Position numbers and translations under genes: made by a program. Positions 36,620 to 45,311 of a DNA stretch of 64,000 bases are shown here, in pieces (within the stretch, counting starts at the first letter, position 1; every line of letters begins with the position of its first letter). The notes under the pieces are model-generated. The model did no database searches and was not told the DNA's origin. It worked only from the letters and a program-made list of their open reading frames with translations. Source of the stretch: Acidimicrobiales bacterium (GTDB lineage: Bacteria; Actinomycetota; Acidimicrobiia; Acidimicrobiales; SHLQ01); NCBI GenBank assembly GCA_020628865.1, contig JAHDEJ010000005.1, positions 62,001 to 126,000 on the forward strand, given 5' to 3'.

Positions 36620-37663
36620 ATGACGATCTTCTGCCTTCGATTGCTGTTCGCCCTCGGCTGCGCCGTTGGGGTTGCGGGCTGTGGGAACGACCTGACCGTG
36701 CCCGCTCTCGAGTCTGTCTCGGATGATGGTCTCTCCATCCGTGATGGTCTGGCCGTCGAGTTGGTTGTGGATGGGCTGCGGGGGCCGACACAGTTCGTCA
36801 TCGACGAGGATGGGAACGTCATCGTTGCGGAGATCAACGGGGGAGAGAACGACAGGACGGGCCGGGTCGTTCGAGTGGATCCAGCGACGGCCGCAGTGGA
36901 GGTGTTGCTCGACGGGCTCGACAAGCCGACCGGGATCGCACTTGATGGCGGTGAGCTCTGGGTGATGGAGCGGGATCGGTTGACTCGTGGTCCGATCGGT
37001 GGCGACCGACGCATCGTGGCCGACGGGTTGCCGAACAACGGCCGGTCTCAGGGAACGTTGACCGTGTTGCCCAATGGACGGATCCTCTTCGACACCTCCG
37101 GTTCGAAGCGAGGGTCGAACGTCGTCGAAGGTTCTGGCCGGCTGTTCACGGTTGCCTCAACCGATCCGAACGCGCCTCCCGTCGAGTACGCATCGGGGTT
37201 CAAGCATGCGTATGCCCATGCGATGGATTCGGACGGTGTCCTCTGGTCGGCGGAAATGACCGACGGGAGCTTCGACGGTCTTCCTGCCGCAGATGAAGTC
37301 GTCGCTGTGGAGGAAGGCGTGGATCACGGGTGGCCGCACTGCGTCGGCGACAATCGCCCGGTCGCCGAATTCGGAGGTGACGCCAGCCGGTGCCTCGCCG
37401 TGCCGGTGTCTCAGGCCGTGTTCGCCCCGTCGGCAACGCCCACCTCGCTGGCGGTGTCGCCGTTCGCGGACGCGGTGCTGTGGGTGGTCTTGTGGAACGA
37501 GCGCCGGGTCGTCGCGATCAGCACCGACCCGACGTTGCGTCCCGCTCCGGTCGTCGAGGTGCTGACCGGGCTGGACCGACCACAACATTTGCTGTCGATC
37601 GATGGGAGCATGTACCTATCCGACTTCGGTACCGGCCGGATTCATCGGATCACGGAGGGCTGA
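36620..37663 (+). CDS. Lipoprotein with six-bladed beta-propeller (sugar-dehydrogenase-like)
   Basis: A 347-residue lipoprotein: signal peptide of about 19 residues ending in the lipobox VAGC, then a beta-propeller of the soluble glucose/sorbosone dehydrogenase or NHL kind, with repeats such as LRGPTQFVIDEDGNVIVAE, LDKPTGIALDGGELWVME and LDRPQHLLSIDGSMYLSDFGTGRI. The VDHGWPHC segment resembles the PQQ-dependent sugar dehydrogenase motif, but whether PQQ is bound cannot be judged. ATG 36620 begins the signal peptide. It is divergent from the MFS gene and convergent with the GGDEF gene. Confidence 0.82.
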   Translation: MTIFCLRLLFALGCAVGVAGCGNDLTVPALESVSDDGLSIRDGLAVELVVDGLRGPTQFVIDEDGNVIVAEINGGENDRTGRVVRVDPATAAVEVLLDGLDKPTGIALDGGELWVMERDRLTRGPIGGDRRIVADGLPNNGRSQGTLTVLPNGRILFDTSGSKRGSNVVEGSGRLFTVASTDPNAPPVEYASGFKHAYAHAMDSDGVLWSAEMTDGSFDGLPAADEVVAVEEGVDHGWPHCVGDNRPVAEFGGDASRCLAVPVSQAVFAPSATPTSLAVSPFADAVLWVVLWNERRVVAISTDPTLRPAPVVEVLTGLDRPQHLLSIDGSMYLSDFGTGRIHRITEG

Positions 37664-37685
37664 GGTCGTCCGATGCTGGCCGGAC

Positions 37686-39296
37686 TCAGGCTGCGGGGCG
37701 CTCCACATTTGCAGGGTGCTCGTCGACCGGCTGACGCAGGTCGGTGACCGGTTCGTCGATCCGTCGGTCCGCTTTGTCTTCGTATGCGGCCAGGTCGGCG
37801 GAGCGGATGATGGAAGCCATGTCTGGATTTCCGGTTGCGGTCACCACGCCGTAGCTGAAGGAGAGCGCAAGCGATTCACCGTGCGCAAGTGCCACGTGAG
37901 ATGAGCGAAGGTCGTCGAGTCGATCACCCAGCGCGGAGCGGTCGATCGGAGAATTCGAGTGCAGCGAGAGCAGAAACTCGTCGCCACCCTGGCGCAAGAC
38001 GGTCGATTCGTCGCAGGTCGAGTCATCGGCGATCTGCTGGAGACCCTGGGCGACGAGCACGAGCAACTCGTCGCCGACGGCGTGACCGTGCGTGTCGTTG
38101 ACGAGTTTGAATCGATCGAGATCGATGACGGCAACGAGGTGATGGTGGTGGTGGGGATCGTCGAGATTGCGTTGCGTGAGCTCGAGCGTTCGCCGGTTGC
38201 CGATTCCGGTGAGCGGGTCGATCGACATCTGACGGGTTGCAGTCTGACCACGGCGGATCATTCCGACGAGGCTCGCCAGACAGGCGATCGCAAGCAGACC
38301 GATGCCGACGTTTCGGAGCCAGGCGACCAGCGTGGCGCGGCCGTCGACCGACGAGCGGTCTGCGAGGACGGCTTCGGACTGTGTTGCGAGGTCCGTGTCG
38401 ATTCGTTCGCGGATCCCGTCGATCAGGCTGAGGAGTTCGGTGGCATACGCGTCGAACTCGGCCGGTGTGTGGACGGATCCGGTGGCCAGCGCCATCTCGA
38501 GGTGGCGGTAGTAGTCGGCCACCGCAGTTGCCTCGATCATCGCGACGAGTTCGGTATGCAGTGTGCTTGCCGCCGGTGTTGCCGGTAGCTCCCATCCGTA
38601 GAAGTCCAGGTCGGCCTCCAGCGCGGGGCCGCCGAATTCGGAGGTGGCGTTCGGGTCGGCAAAGTCTGCGGCGAATGCGTTCGGAGAAATCGAGTCGATG
38701 AGATCGGCGAGCAGCGGATCGTCGGTGCCGACCGCCTCCAGCTGCAAGGCCGCCATTTCGTGGAGTACCTCCGCCACGTCAGCGTCGTAGAACACGATCT
38801 GCTCGATGGTCTCGGCCGGCGCCGGCTGAACACCCTCGTAGCGAGCCATGTCCGTGAAGAACATGAGATCCCAGAGCTCGTCCTCGGCGATCGTGGGGAA
38901 GTCGGTCCATTCCGTGAGCACGGCCCGAAGCGACCCAGCCGCGAATCCGGTCGCATTCGCGTCGGCCGCGAGCGACTCGAGCTCGGCAATCGACGTGTCG
39001 ACCACCTCGGCGATCCGGTCCGGTCCGGGAGCCGTTGGCGGCACATCGATCAGCGGTGAGAGGATGTTGTGGGTGAGCTGGTCCCGGTGGACCCGGGCGA
39101 GCTCGGTGCGGATGCGGAGCAGTTCGAGCTCGTTCACGCGGGCGTCGACGTCTGTTCGACGTTCGGTGAGCGGATCTGCCATCACCGCCGAAACTCCCAG
39201 CAGCACCAGACCAGCCACCAGGGCAACGACGAGCGACAGCGTCCGGAAGGAGATTCGGGCCGACCCAGCCATTACAACTGTGATCGGAACAAACAT
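37686..39296 (-). CDS. Membrane-bound diguanylate cyclase (GGDEF)
   Basis: A 536-residue protein. A transmembrane helix near residues 18-40, a large helical extracytoplasmic sensor region (about 45-330, resembling nitrate/nitrite-sensing or four-helix-bundle domains), a second helix near 335-355, and a cytoplasmic GGDEF domain with DPLTGIGNRR, DLDRFKLVNDTHGHAVGDELL and the intact active site RQGGDEFLLS. It should make c-di-GMP in response to an external signal. No EAL domain. An internal ATG at 39269 is an alternative start. It stands alone on the minus strand. Confidence 0.9.
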   Translation of the reverse strand: MFVPITVVMAGSARISFRTLSLVVALVAGLVLLGVSAVMADPLTERRTDVDARVNELELLRIRTELARVHRDQLTHNILSPLIDVPPTAPGPDRIAEVVDTSIAELESLAADANATGFAAGSLRAVLTEWTDFPTIAEDELWDLMFFTDMARYEGVQPAPAETIEQIVFYDADVAEVLHEMAALQLEAVGTDDPLLADLIDSISPNAFAADFADPNATSEFGGPALEADLDFYGWELPATPAASTLHTELVAMIEATAVADYYRHLEMALATGSVHTPAEFDAYATELLSLIDGIRERIDTDLATQSEAVLADRSSVDGRATLVAWLRNVGIGLLAIACLASLVGMIRRGQTATRQMSIDPLTGIGNRRTLELTQRNLDDPHHHHHLVAVIDLDRFKLVNDTHGHAVGDELLVLVAQGLQQIADDSTCDESTVLRQGGDEFLLSLHSNSPIDRSALGDRLDDLRSSHVALAHGESLALSFSYGVVTATGNPDMASIIRSADLAAYEDKADRRIDEPVTDLRQPVDEHPANVERPAA

Positions 39297-39632
39297 CGTG
39301 GTGTTGAGCCTTTTGGATCATGTCGTGGTGCATTCGACCCAGCCGAGCTTCGGCGAGATGTGACGGACGCGCGCTTGATGAACGTGGGTCTGCTCCCTAC
39401 CGTTGGTCGGTCGATGCGCATCCGCGCGTCGAGACCGAACGGACATCCCACCGAATGCATGAAGAACGCCAACACCACGGAGGTGGTCGAGCCGCCCGTT
39501 GAGGGTGGCCATCCGACGGTCCTCCCATCGCGCGCCGAGCGCGATGAACGCAATGTCACTGCCGATTCGACCACACCGGTCGGGTCGGCTGAATCGACCG
39601 CGCCCGAGGACCAACGGAAAGGAGGTGCTGCG
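39297..39632. other. Gene-free stretch of 336 bp
   Basis: Between the diguanylate cyclase start and the small plus-strand gene I see no credible coding sequence: frames here are open on both strands but lack ribosome binding sites and are rich in unlike residues. The right-hand end holds the strong Shine-Dalgarno sequence of the next gene. A divergent promoter region is the likely content. Confidence 0.5.
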
Positions 39633-39866
39633 ATGAGCGACGTGACGACCAGGACGGCCGAGACGACCGGCGCAGCACGAGCGCGCCCGCGATGGGCTCG
39701 TGTCGTGCACAACTTCGGTGACGACCTGCGCTGGGCATGCAGCGGCTGGTGCGGTTTTCCGCGCCCGGTCCGTCGGACGTTTGCAGCGATGGTCACCGCC
39801 GCAGGTGGCTGGCTGGTGGGCGCCGATGAGCTGATCGCCGGCATCGTGACCGTGCTCTCGGAGTGA
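39633..39866 (+). CDS. Small hypothetical protein with one hydrophobic helix
   Basis: A 77-residue protein. The start is picked because AAAGGAGGT, an essentially perfect Shine-Dalgarno sequence, lies 6 nt before the ATG; the same frame is open for 188 codons upstream without such a signal. The N-terminal half is basic and contains a Trp/Cys-rich segment (RWACSGWCGFPRPVRR), and the C-terminal 30 residues form one hydrophobic helix with internal acidic residues. It is convergent with dinB, 5 bp from its stop. No family recognised; existence rests on the ribosome binding site. Confidence 0.55.
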   Translation: MSDVTTRTAETTGAARARPRWARVVHNFGDDLRWACSGWCGFPRPVRRTFAAMVTAAGGWLVGADELIAGIVTVLSE

Positions 39867-39871
39867 CGGGT

Positions 39872-41071
39872 TCAGTCCGGGAGCATGGGCACGCTGGTGC
39901 CGGTGTCCCGACCGACGTTGGTGGCTCGGCCGATCGACGCGGAGCCGAACTTGTCGCGCACGCCGTCGAGGGCCGTGTCGAGTGCGGTGCCATCGGCGAA
40001 TGGGAGCGCCAGCTGGACGGCCCGTGCGTCGGACAGGTTCGTGACCGAGAGTCCGATCATCGTGATGCCGCTCTGCTTGATGGTCGGACGCATGTCGGAG
40101 AGCAGGGTGTCGGCGGCGTGCAGAATCCGTTCCGTGTCGGCCGTGGCCATCGGCAGCGTGTGACTTCGAGTGGCTCGGCTGAAGTCGTCGAACCGGAAAC
40201 GAACGACCACGGTCCGGCCAACCCGGTCCGCCTGGCGCATCCGGTGGGTGACTCGGTCGACGATGTCTCGGAGGATGGCGTCGAGCTCGCTCCAGGTCTT
40301 CTTCCGCCGGCCGAGTGCGCGTTGCGAGCCGATGGACGACCGACGCTTTCGGGTTTCGACCGGGCGGGGATCTTGATTGTGCGCAAGCGAGTGCAGTTTG
40401 CGGCCTGCGGCCACGCCGACGAGACCGACGAGCGTGTCGAGTGGAAGGTCGGCGATCTCCCCGACGGTCTGGAGGCCCACGCTGTTCAGCTTCTCTTCGG
40501 TCTTCGTTCCGACTCCCCAGAGCTTGCCGACGGGCAGCGGTCGAAGGAAGTCGAGTTCCTTGTGCGGGTCGACGACGAGCAAGCCGTCGGGTTTCGCCAC
40601 GCCACTCGCGACCTTTGCGAGAAACTTCGTTCGGGCGACGCCGACGGTGATCGGTAGCCCCACCTCGGCGAGGACACGCGTGCGCAGTGTCGTGGCGATG
40701 GTGTGGGGGCTTCCGGCGATACGGCCGAGCCCGCCCACATCGAGGAAGGCTTCGTCGATCGAGAGGCCTTCGACGAGGGGCGTGGTGTCTTCGAACACCT
40801 CGAAGACGCGCTTGCTTGCTTCGGAGTAGGCGTCCATTCGTGGCCCCACGACGATGGCGTTCGGGCAGAGCTCGCGGGCCTGGCGGATGTTCATCGGTGT
40901 GCGAACCCCGTGTGCCTTGGCCTCGTAGCTCGCCGCCAGCACGACTCCGCCGCCGACGAGCACCGGCTTTCCGCGCAGATGAGGCGCGTCGCGCTGTTCC
41001 ACCGAGGCGTAGAAGGAGTCGAGGTCGGCGTGCAGGATGCACGCACCACCGGAGGAGCGGGATCCGGGCAT
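39872..41071 (-). CDS. dinB: DNA polymerase IV (Y-family translesion polymerase)
   Basis: A 399-residue Y-family polymerase. Palm-domain motifs HADLDSFYASVEQ and the catalytic SIDEAFLDV are present, with YEAKAHGVRTPM, TVGVARTKFLAKVAS and a helix-hairpin-helix segment LWGVGTKTEEKLNSVGL. The C-terminal little-finger domain is complete; no clear beta-clamp motif beyond a possible VQLALPF near residue 358, which fits the QLxLF consensus. It copies damaged DNA at the cost of fidelity. A perfect LexA box ends on the first base of its ATG, so it is under SOS control. Confidence 0.95.
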   Translation of the reverse strand: MPGSRSSGGACILHADLDSFYASVEQRDAPHLRGKPVLVGGGVVLAASYEAKAHGVRTPMNIRQARELCPNAIVVGPRMDAYSEASKRVFEVFEDTTPLVEGLSIDEAFLDVGGLGRIAGSPHTIATTLRTRVLAEVGLPITVGVARTKFLAKVASGVAKPDGLLVVDPHKELDFLRPLPVGKLWGVGTKTEEKLNSVGLQTVGEIADLPLDTLVGLVGVAAGRKLHSLAHNQDPRPVETRKRRSSIGSQRALGRRKKTWSELDAILRDIVDRVTHRMRQADRVGRTVVVRFRFDDFSRATRSHTLPMATADTERILHAADTLLSDMRPTIKQSGITMIGLSVTNLSDARAVQLALPFADGTALDTALDGVRDKFGSASIGRATNVGRDTGTSVPMLPD

Positions 41072-41088
41072 ACGAACATATGTTCGTA
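41071..41088. promoter_or_regulatory. LexA (SOS) box of dinB
   Basis: TACGAACATATGTTCGTA is an 18-bp perfect palindrome containing CGAACATATGTTCG, an exact fit to the actinobacterial/Gram-positive LexA consensus CGAACRNNYGTTCG. Its last base is the A of the dinB ATG. The divergent ferritin-like gene starts 99 bp away and could also be affected. Confidence 0.88.
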
Positions 41089-41186
41089 CAGACGCACGGC
41101 GACGTCAACCTTCGACATCGGGTGCAGGAGTCAATTCTGGTCAGGGTGCGGCCGACGGAGTCGTGGTGGCGGGAGAATGGAACGGG

Positions 41187-42995
41187 ATGGACACGCTCAC
41201 CGATCGTCTCCTCGAAGACACCGAATGCGAGCTGGCGCGACTCGGCGACATGAGCCGAGAGGAGATGTTGCCCGCACTCCTGTTGCTCTCGTTGGAACGC
41301 GAGCAGGTCGCGGCGATCGCCTACTCGGAGGATCTCCTCATCCATCGGCTCGATGCGCTCGACGTTCCGGACGAGATTCGTGAACTGCTTCGCCGTGTCA
41401 TTCTCTGGGTTCAGCGAGATGAGGAGCTGCACGCGCAGTATCTGCGTGGTCTGTTGGTTCGGACGCAACGAACGGTGCCGATCGCCTTCGTCTTCATGCG
41501 TCAGCTGTTCGGTGGTGTGAGCGGTTGGGTGTCGGCGATCCGACATCATCGTCCGCCCGCTCGCTTCGGCCTTCGCAATGCGATTGCCGCCGTGGCGCTC
41601 TGGGGTGGCCGCCTGCTGGGCCGAATCCCCGATGGTCTCGAGCATGAACTCCGCTACACGAGCTTCCATCACTACTGCGAGGTGAACATCGCGCTGGAGC
41701 AGTCTGCGGTCCTGTCGTACGAGTACCTGCTGCCGTTTCTGGACGATGCTGCGGAGGTCGAAGCGTTCACTCGGCTGCTGGCCGACGAGGTGCGCCACGC
41801 CGACGTCTTCACGGTGCTGACGGAAGCGTTCGACGAGAACGACCGGCTTCGAGACGGCGTCGACCATGGATGGTTGGCGGAACGACTTGGTGAGATCAGC
41901 CCGTGGTTCCTGCCGGGTGACATGCGGGACGACCCTCCGACAGGTCGGCTCGGAGCTGGTTCGACCGTGCACGTGTCGAACGGGCCGGACGATCCGCTCG
42001 TTGCGTTGGACGAGGCGCTCGAGGCAACCGATCTGAAGTCGATCGTGCGGGCAGCGCCCCAGTCCGTGGTGATCCAGGGCGCCTTCATGCTCGGCTACCA
42101 CCACGAGGATCAAAGCACCGTTCTCCATCCGGAGCTGGTCGACCACCTTGCGGTGCGGCTCCGCGAGTGGGGTGCGCAGGAGGTCCTTCTGCTCGAGATG
42201 CCGAACGTGTACGACCGCTTCTACGGCAACCGGTCGGTGGTGGAGGTGGCTGAGTATTTCGGCTTCACCTCGCCGAACTACCGGGTGGTCGACGGCTCGA
42301 TCGATCCGGCTCGTGTCGTCTTCGACCGCGGTCTGGTCGCGTCCAGCATGTGTCGGGCCTGGTACGAGGCCTCCGTTCGGATCGTGTTCGCCCGCCTGCT
42401 CGGTGACCCGTCCGAGATCGCGCACGGGTGTATGGCAACGCTGTGCAACATCGGCGACCGGACCGACGACCGGCTCTTCACGAACAAGATGATCGACCAC
42501 CGAACCGCCGGCCTGATGGCGCTCGACATTGCGCCCCCGGACTACGCCCTCATCGACGCATGGTCGCCGGTTGCCGACGGGCCGTTGGGCGTGATGGGAT
42601 CGTGCCGCCCCTCTGGCATGCAGCGCATCTATGCCGGGGCCGACCCACTGTCGGTCGACGCCACCCTGTTCGCTGACCTCGGATTCGACGACCCGCACGT
42701 GGCCGAGATTCATCGGCGGGCCGACGCCTGGTTCGGTCGTTCCGAAGCACCGGTGCTGGTCACGGGCAACCCGGGTCCGGTCGAGGGCTATCGCACTCCG
42801 GCTCAGAACGTCTGGACGTGGTTCATCTCCGCAACGGCGAACCCCATCTACTTTCACCTGTCGGACAACGGCCGCTGGTTCACACCAGAGTTCGACACCG
42901 CAGCGTTCCCGGAGATCGACAACCCGTCGCGGCCGATCCGGTGGTGCCGCCGGTGGGCCCGCCGAACGTTCGGACTCCATCCGCCCCGTCGGTGA
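41187..42995 (+). CDS. Ferritin-like diiron domain fused to a DUF362 domain
   Basis: A 602-residue two-domain protein. Residues 1-220 form a four-helix diiron carboxylate domain: Glu near 37-39, ExxH at 79-82 (RDEELHAQY), Glu in CEVNIALEQSAVLSYEYL (165-179) and ExxH at 201-204 (DEVRHADVF). From about residue 255 a DUF362 domain follows (STVHVSNGPDDPLVALDEAL, VVIQGAFMLGYHHEDQ, MATLCNIGD), ending in an Arg-rich tail. Some DUF362 proteins carry iron-sulfur clusters, but no ferredoxin CxxCxxCxxxC motif is visible here. The long frame opens upstream, but ATG 41187 starts the helical domain. Function unknown; an oxygen-dependent oxidation is plausible. Confidence 0.82.
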   Translation: MDTLTDRLLEDTECELARLGDMSREEMLPALLLLSLEREQVAAIAYSEDLLIHRLDALDVPDEIRELLRRVILWVQRDEELHAQYLRGLLVRTQRTVPIAFVFMRQLFGGVSGWVSAIRHHRPPARFGLRNAIAAVALWGGRLLGRIPDGLEHELRYTSFHHYCEVNIALEQSAVLSYEYLLPFLDDAAEVEAFTRLLADEVRHADVFTVLTEAFDENDRLRDGVDHGWLAERLGEISPWFLPGDMRDDPPTGRLGAGSTVHVSNGPDDPLVALDEALEATDLKSIVRAAPQSVVIQGAFMLGYHHEDQSTVLHPELVDHLAVRLREWGAQEVLLLEMPNVYDRFYGNRSVVEVAEYFGFTSPNYRVVDGSIDPARVVFDRGLVASSMCRAWYEASVRIVFARLLGDPSEIAHGCMATLCNIGDRTDDRLFTNKMIDHRTAGLMALDIAPPDYALIDAWSPVADGPLGVMGSCRPSGMQRIYAGADPLSVDATLFADLGFDDPHVAEIHRRADAWFGRSEAPVLVTGNPGPVEGYRTPAQNVWTWFISATANPIYFHLSDNGRWFTPEFDTAAFPEIDNPSRPIRWCRRWARRTFGLHPPRR

Positions 42996-43051
42996 GACGA
43001 CCCGCGTGACAGTGTGGGAAGTGTCCGTTGTCGATGAAGGGTTCAATCAGC

Positions 43052-44086
43052 ATGGCAAAGACGGAAGGCGCGTTCGAACGGGACGCCAGCTACATCACCG
43101 ACCGAATTCTCGATGATCCGTCGGCGGACTGGCCGGTCGAACCCGGCCGCTACCGGCTCGTCGCCGCGGCAGCCTGTCCGTGGGCGAACCGAACGACGAT
43201 CGTCCGGAGGTTGCTCGGTCTCGAAGACGTGATCTCGCTCGGGTTTGCCGGGCCGACGCACGATTGGCGGAGCTGGCAGTTCGACCTGGACGAGGGTCAT
43301 CTCGATCCGGTCTTGCAGATCGAGCGCCTGCGCGACGCCTACCTCGAACGGGATCCCGAGTACCCGAAGGGAATCACGGTGCCAGCGGTGGTCGACGTCC
43401 CGTCCGGCAAAGTGGCGACGAACGACTTCCCACAGATCACGATCGACTTCTCCACCCAGTGGACGGCCCATCATCGTGTCGGAGCACCGGAGCTCTACCC
43501 CGACCACTTGCGGGACGAGATCGACGACGTGGCGGAGGGCATCTATCACGACGTGAACAATGGGGTGTACCGAACCGGTTTCTCGAGCAGCCAACTCGCC
43601 TACGAGGAGGCGTACACGATCCTGTTCCGCCGGCTGGACGAGTTGGAGGAACGCCTGACCACCCGGCGCTATCTCGTCGGCAATCAGATCACCGAGGTCG
43701 ATGTCCGCCTGTTCACCACGTTGGTGCGGTTCGATGCCGTCTACCACGGCCACTTCAAGTGCAATCGCAACAAGATCAGCGAGATGCCGGCACTGTGGGG
43801 CTACCTGCGCGACCTGTTCCAAACCCCGGGCTTCGGCGACACCGTGCACTTCGATCAGGTGAAGGAGCACTACTACCACGTGCACACCACCATCAATCCG
43901 ACGCAGGTCGTCCCGGTGGGCCCGGACCTGCGAGGCCTGCTGACCGCGCACGGTCGCCAGGAGCTCGGCGGCCGCCCCTTCGGCGATGGAACCCCGCCGG
44001 CACCACCCAAGCCCGAGGAGGATTTCGGCATCGTGCCCGACGGCATGACCGTCCCCGAACTCACCACCCTCGATCGAGGACTCTGA
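43052..44086 (+). CDS. Glutathionyl-hydroquinone reductase-like (Xi-class GST family)
   Basis: A 344-residue protein of the Xi-class glutathione transferase family (YqjG/EcmB type). The thioredoxin-like N-domain has the catalytic Cys42 in AACPWANR, followed by the family motifs ITVPAVVD and NDFPQI; the helical C-domain has RYLVGNQITEVDVRLFTTLVRFDAVYHGHFKCN, a strong Xi-class signature. In actinobacteria, which generally use mycothiol, it presumably reduces mycothiolated hydroquinones. ATG 43052 has a GAAGG motif. Its stop codon lies within a palindromic repeat that also acts as terminator. Confidence 0.92.
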   Translation: MAKTEGAFERDASYITDRILDDPSADWPVEPGRYRLVAAAACPWANRTTIVRRLLGLEDVISLGFAGPTHDWRSWQFDLDEGHLDPVLQIERLRDAYLERDPEYPKGITVPAVVDVPSGKVATNDFPQITIDFSTQWTAHHRVGAPELYPDHLRDEIDDVAEGIYHDVNNGVYRTGFSSSQLAYEEAYTILFRRLDELEERLTTRRYLVGNQITEVDVRLFTTLVRFDAVYHGHFKCNRNKISEMPALWGYLRDLFQTPGFGDTVHFDQVKEHYYHVHTTINPTQVVPVGPDLRGLLTAHGRQELGGRPFGDGTPPAPPKPEEDFGIVPDGMTVPELTTLDRGL

Positions 44087-44118
44087 CCCCTGGAGCGCTT
44101 CAGGGTCAGAGCCCTTTT
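44078..44118 (+). terminator. Palindromic repeat family B, copy 1 (terminator)
   Basis: GGACTCTGACCCCT and AGGGTCAGAGCCC arms around GGAGCGCTTC, followed by TTTT at 44115-44118, giving a rho-independent terminator for the plus strand. The stop TGA of the preceding gene is the TGA inside CTCTGACCCC. A second copy is at 44533-44570. Confidence 0.75.
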
Positions 44119-44215
44119 GTGCATTGGACGATCCAAGTAGCCGTTCTCACCCCCATCAGAGAGTGAGGGCAACCCCCCATGACGTCACCGTCGACTGCTC
44201 CATACGGTCGAGGAG

Positions 44216-44548
44216 ATGGACATCATTCTCGAACACATCGTGCTTGCGATCGCGAGTTGCCTTCCCGTCGCAGTCGGCACGTTGTGGATTTCGATGACCG
44301 CCAAACGACCAGGGAATGGATCGCCGCTGTCGGCTCGTTGCCTCCTCGTCGGGTCGTGGATGATCGGTGTCGCTGGGGCGGGTTGGGCGAGTGTTGTGGC
44401 CTGGTTCTCCGTTGCCTTTGGGTGCACGGCCAAAGGGGAGTTTCAGTGCGGTGGGTGGTGGCTGGCAGTCACCTGCGTGGTGTGCGCCGGCGCACTCGCT
44501 TGGATGATCGGACTTGGTCGGAGTTTGCTGACGGGCTCTGACCCCTAG
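44216..44548 (+). CDS. Small three-helix membrane protein
   Basis: A 110-residue protein with three hydrophobic segments at about residues 6-28, 42-65 and 82-104 and two cysteine-containing stretches (FGCTAKGEFQCGGWW) between the last two. No family recognised. Its final residues LTGSDP and the TAG stop are encoded by the left arm of a family B palindrome, so the repeat has set the present C-terminus. No strong Shine-Dalgarno motif precedes the ATG (GAGGAG lies 8 nt upstream). It lies between two copies of the repeat, 103 bp before the DUF805 gene. Confidence 0.6.
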   Translation: MDIILEHIVLAIASCLPVAVGTLWISMTAKRPGNGSPLSARCLLVGSWMIGVAGAGWASVVAWFSVAFGCTAKGEFQCGGWWLAVTCVVCAGALAWMIGLGRSLLTGSDP

Positions 44549-44570
44549 AGCGCTCCAGGGGTCAGAGCCC
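44533..44570. repeat. Palindromic repeat family B, copy 2
   Basis: Perfect 14-bp arms GGGCTCTGACCCCT (44533-44546) and AGGGGTCAGAGCCC (44557-44570) around AGAGCGCTCC, which itself contains the palindrome AGCGCT. Only 7 bp further is a fragment GAGCTCTGACTC of the same motif. There is no T-tract on the plus strand. It overlaps the 3' end of the small membrane protein gene. Confidence 0.85.
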
Positions 44571-44651
44571 CACGCCGGGAGCTCTGACTCAAGCAGTCGG
44601 TTTTGCGCTCCGATCATCGGAGCGAGGCGGAATGGTGGAAGAGAGAGTGCA

Positions 44652-45224
44652 ATGACTACGGAGACGACAGCACCAGGTTGGTATCACGCCCAGGGTGATC
44701 CACCGAACACGCATCGTTACTGGGACGGAGCTCGCTGGAGCGACCGTCCGGTTCCGGTCCATTCGACCGGATTCCCCATGGCTCCGCCGGAGCTTGCCGG
44801 CGATGCGAACACGGACCGCAAGCCTTGGGAGTGGTGGTGGCACGTCGTCGCCCACAACTACGCGAACTTCTCGGGTCGGGCGACCCGAGCCGAGTTCTGG
44901 TGGTTCGGCTTCTGCAACCTGCTGGCCATGGCTGCCCTGCTTATCCCGTTGTTCGCTCTCGGTTCGGTGAACGAGTCGGGGTTCGGGGGAGTGGAGACGG
45001 CGTTCCTCATCGGGATCGTGGTGTTCGCGCTTTTGCTCGCGATTCCCAATCTCGCCGTGACCGTTCGACGGCTCCACGACACCGACCGATCCGGCTGGTG
45101 GTATCTGCTGACGGTGATTCCGATCGTCAGCTACGTGGGGAGCATCGTGCTGCTCGTGTTCACGCTGATGGACGGGACGCCGCGACAGAACCGCTACGGC
45201 CCCGATCCCAAGCGTCGAGGCTGA
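44652..45224 (+). CDS. DUF2510-DUF805 membrane protein
   Basis: A 190-residue protein. The N-terminus is a DUF2510 module (APGWYHAQGDPPNTHRYWDG), a short Trp-rich domain common on actinobacterial membrane proteins. The rest is DUF805: NFSGRATRAEFWWFGFCNLL, four hydrophobic helices, and VTVRRLHDTDRSGWWYLL. Such proteins are of unknown function and sit in the cytoplasmic membrane. ATG 44652 follows a GGAAGAGAG purine-rich site. It stands alone between a family B repeat and the convergent ProX-like gene. Confidence 0.9.
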   Translation: MTTETTAPGWYHAQGDPPNTHRYWDGARWSDRPVPVHSTGFPMAPPELAGDANTDRKPWEWWWHVVAHNYANFSGRATRAEFWWFGFCNLLAMAALLIPLFALGSVNESGFGGVETAFLIGIVVFALLLAIPNLAVTVRRLHDTDRSGWWYLLTVIPIVSYVGSIVLLVFTLMDGTPRQNRYGPDPKRRG

Positions 45225-45311
45225 TCCCAACCTGAGGAGACGGTTTTCCGGTCGATGCGTCAGTCAATGTCGGATCGTTCGGCCCTACGCAGGGTGGTGT
45301 CGACGCTCTGA

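Noticed and set aside
38130-38145. Run of five histidines in the GGDEF protein
   Set aside because: It lies in a variable loop before a core strand of the GGDEF fold; no evidence of a special metal-binding role.
39318-43046. Very long minus-strand open frame (1,242 codons) spanning dinB and the ferritin/DUF362 gene
   Set aside because: It is Arg/Pro/His-rich, has no ribosome binding site or recognisable domain, and overlaps dinB in another frame and a clear plus-strand gene. It is a by-product of high GC content.
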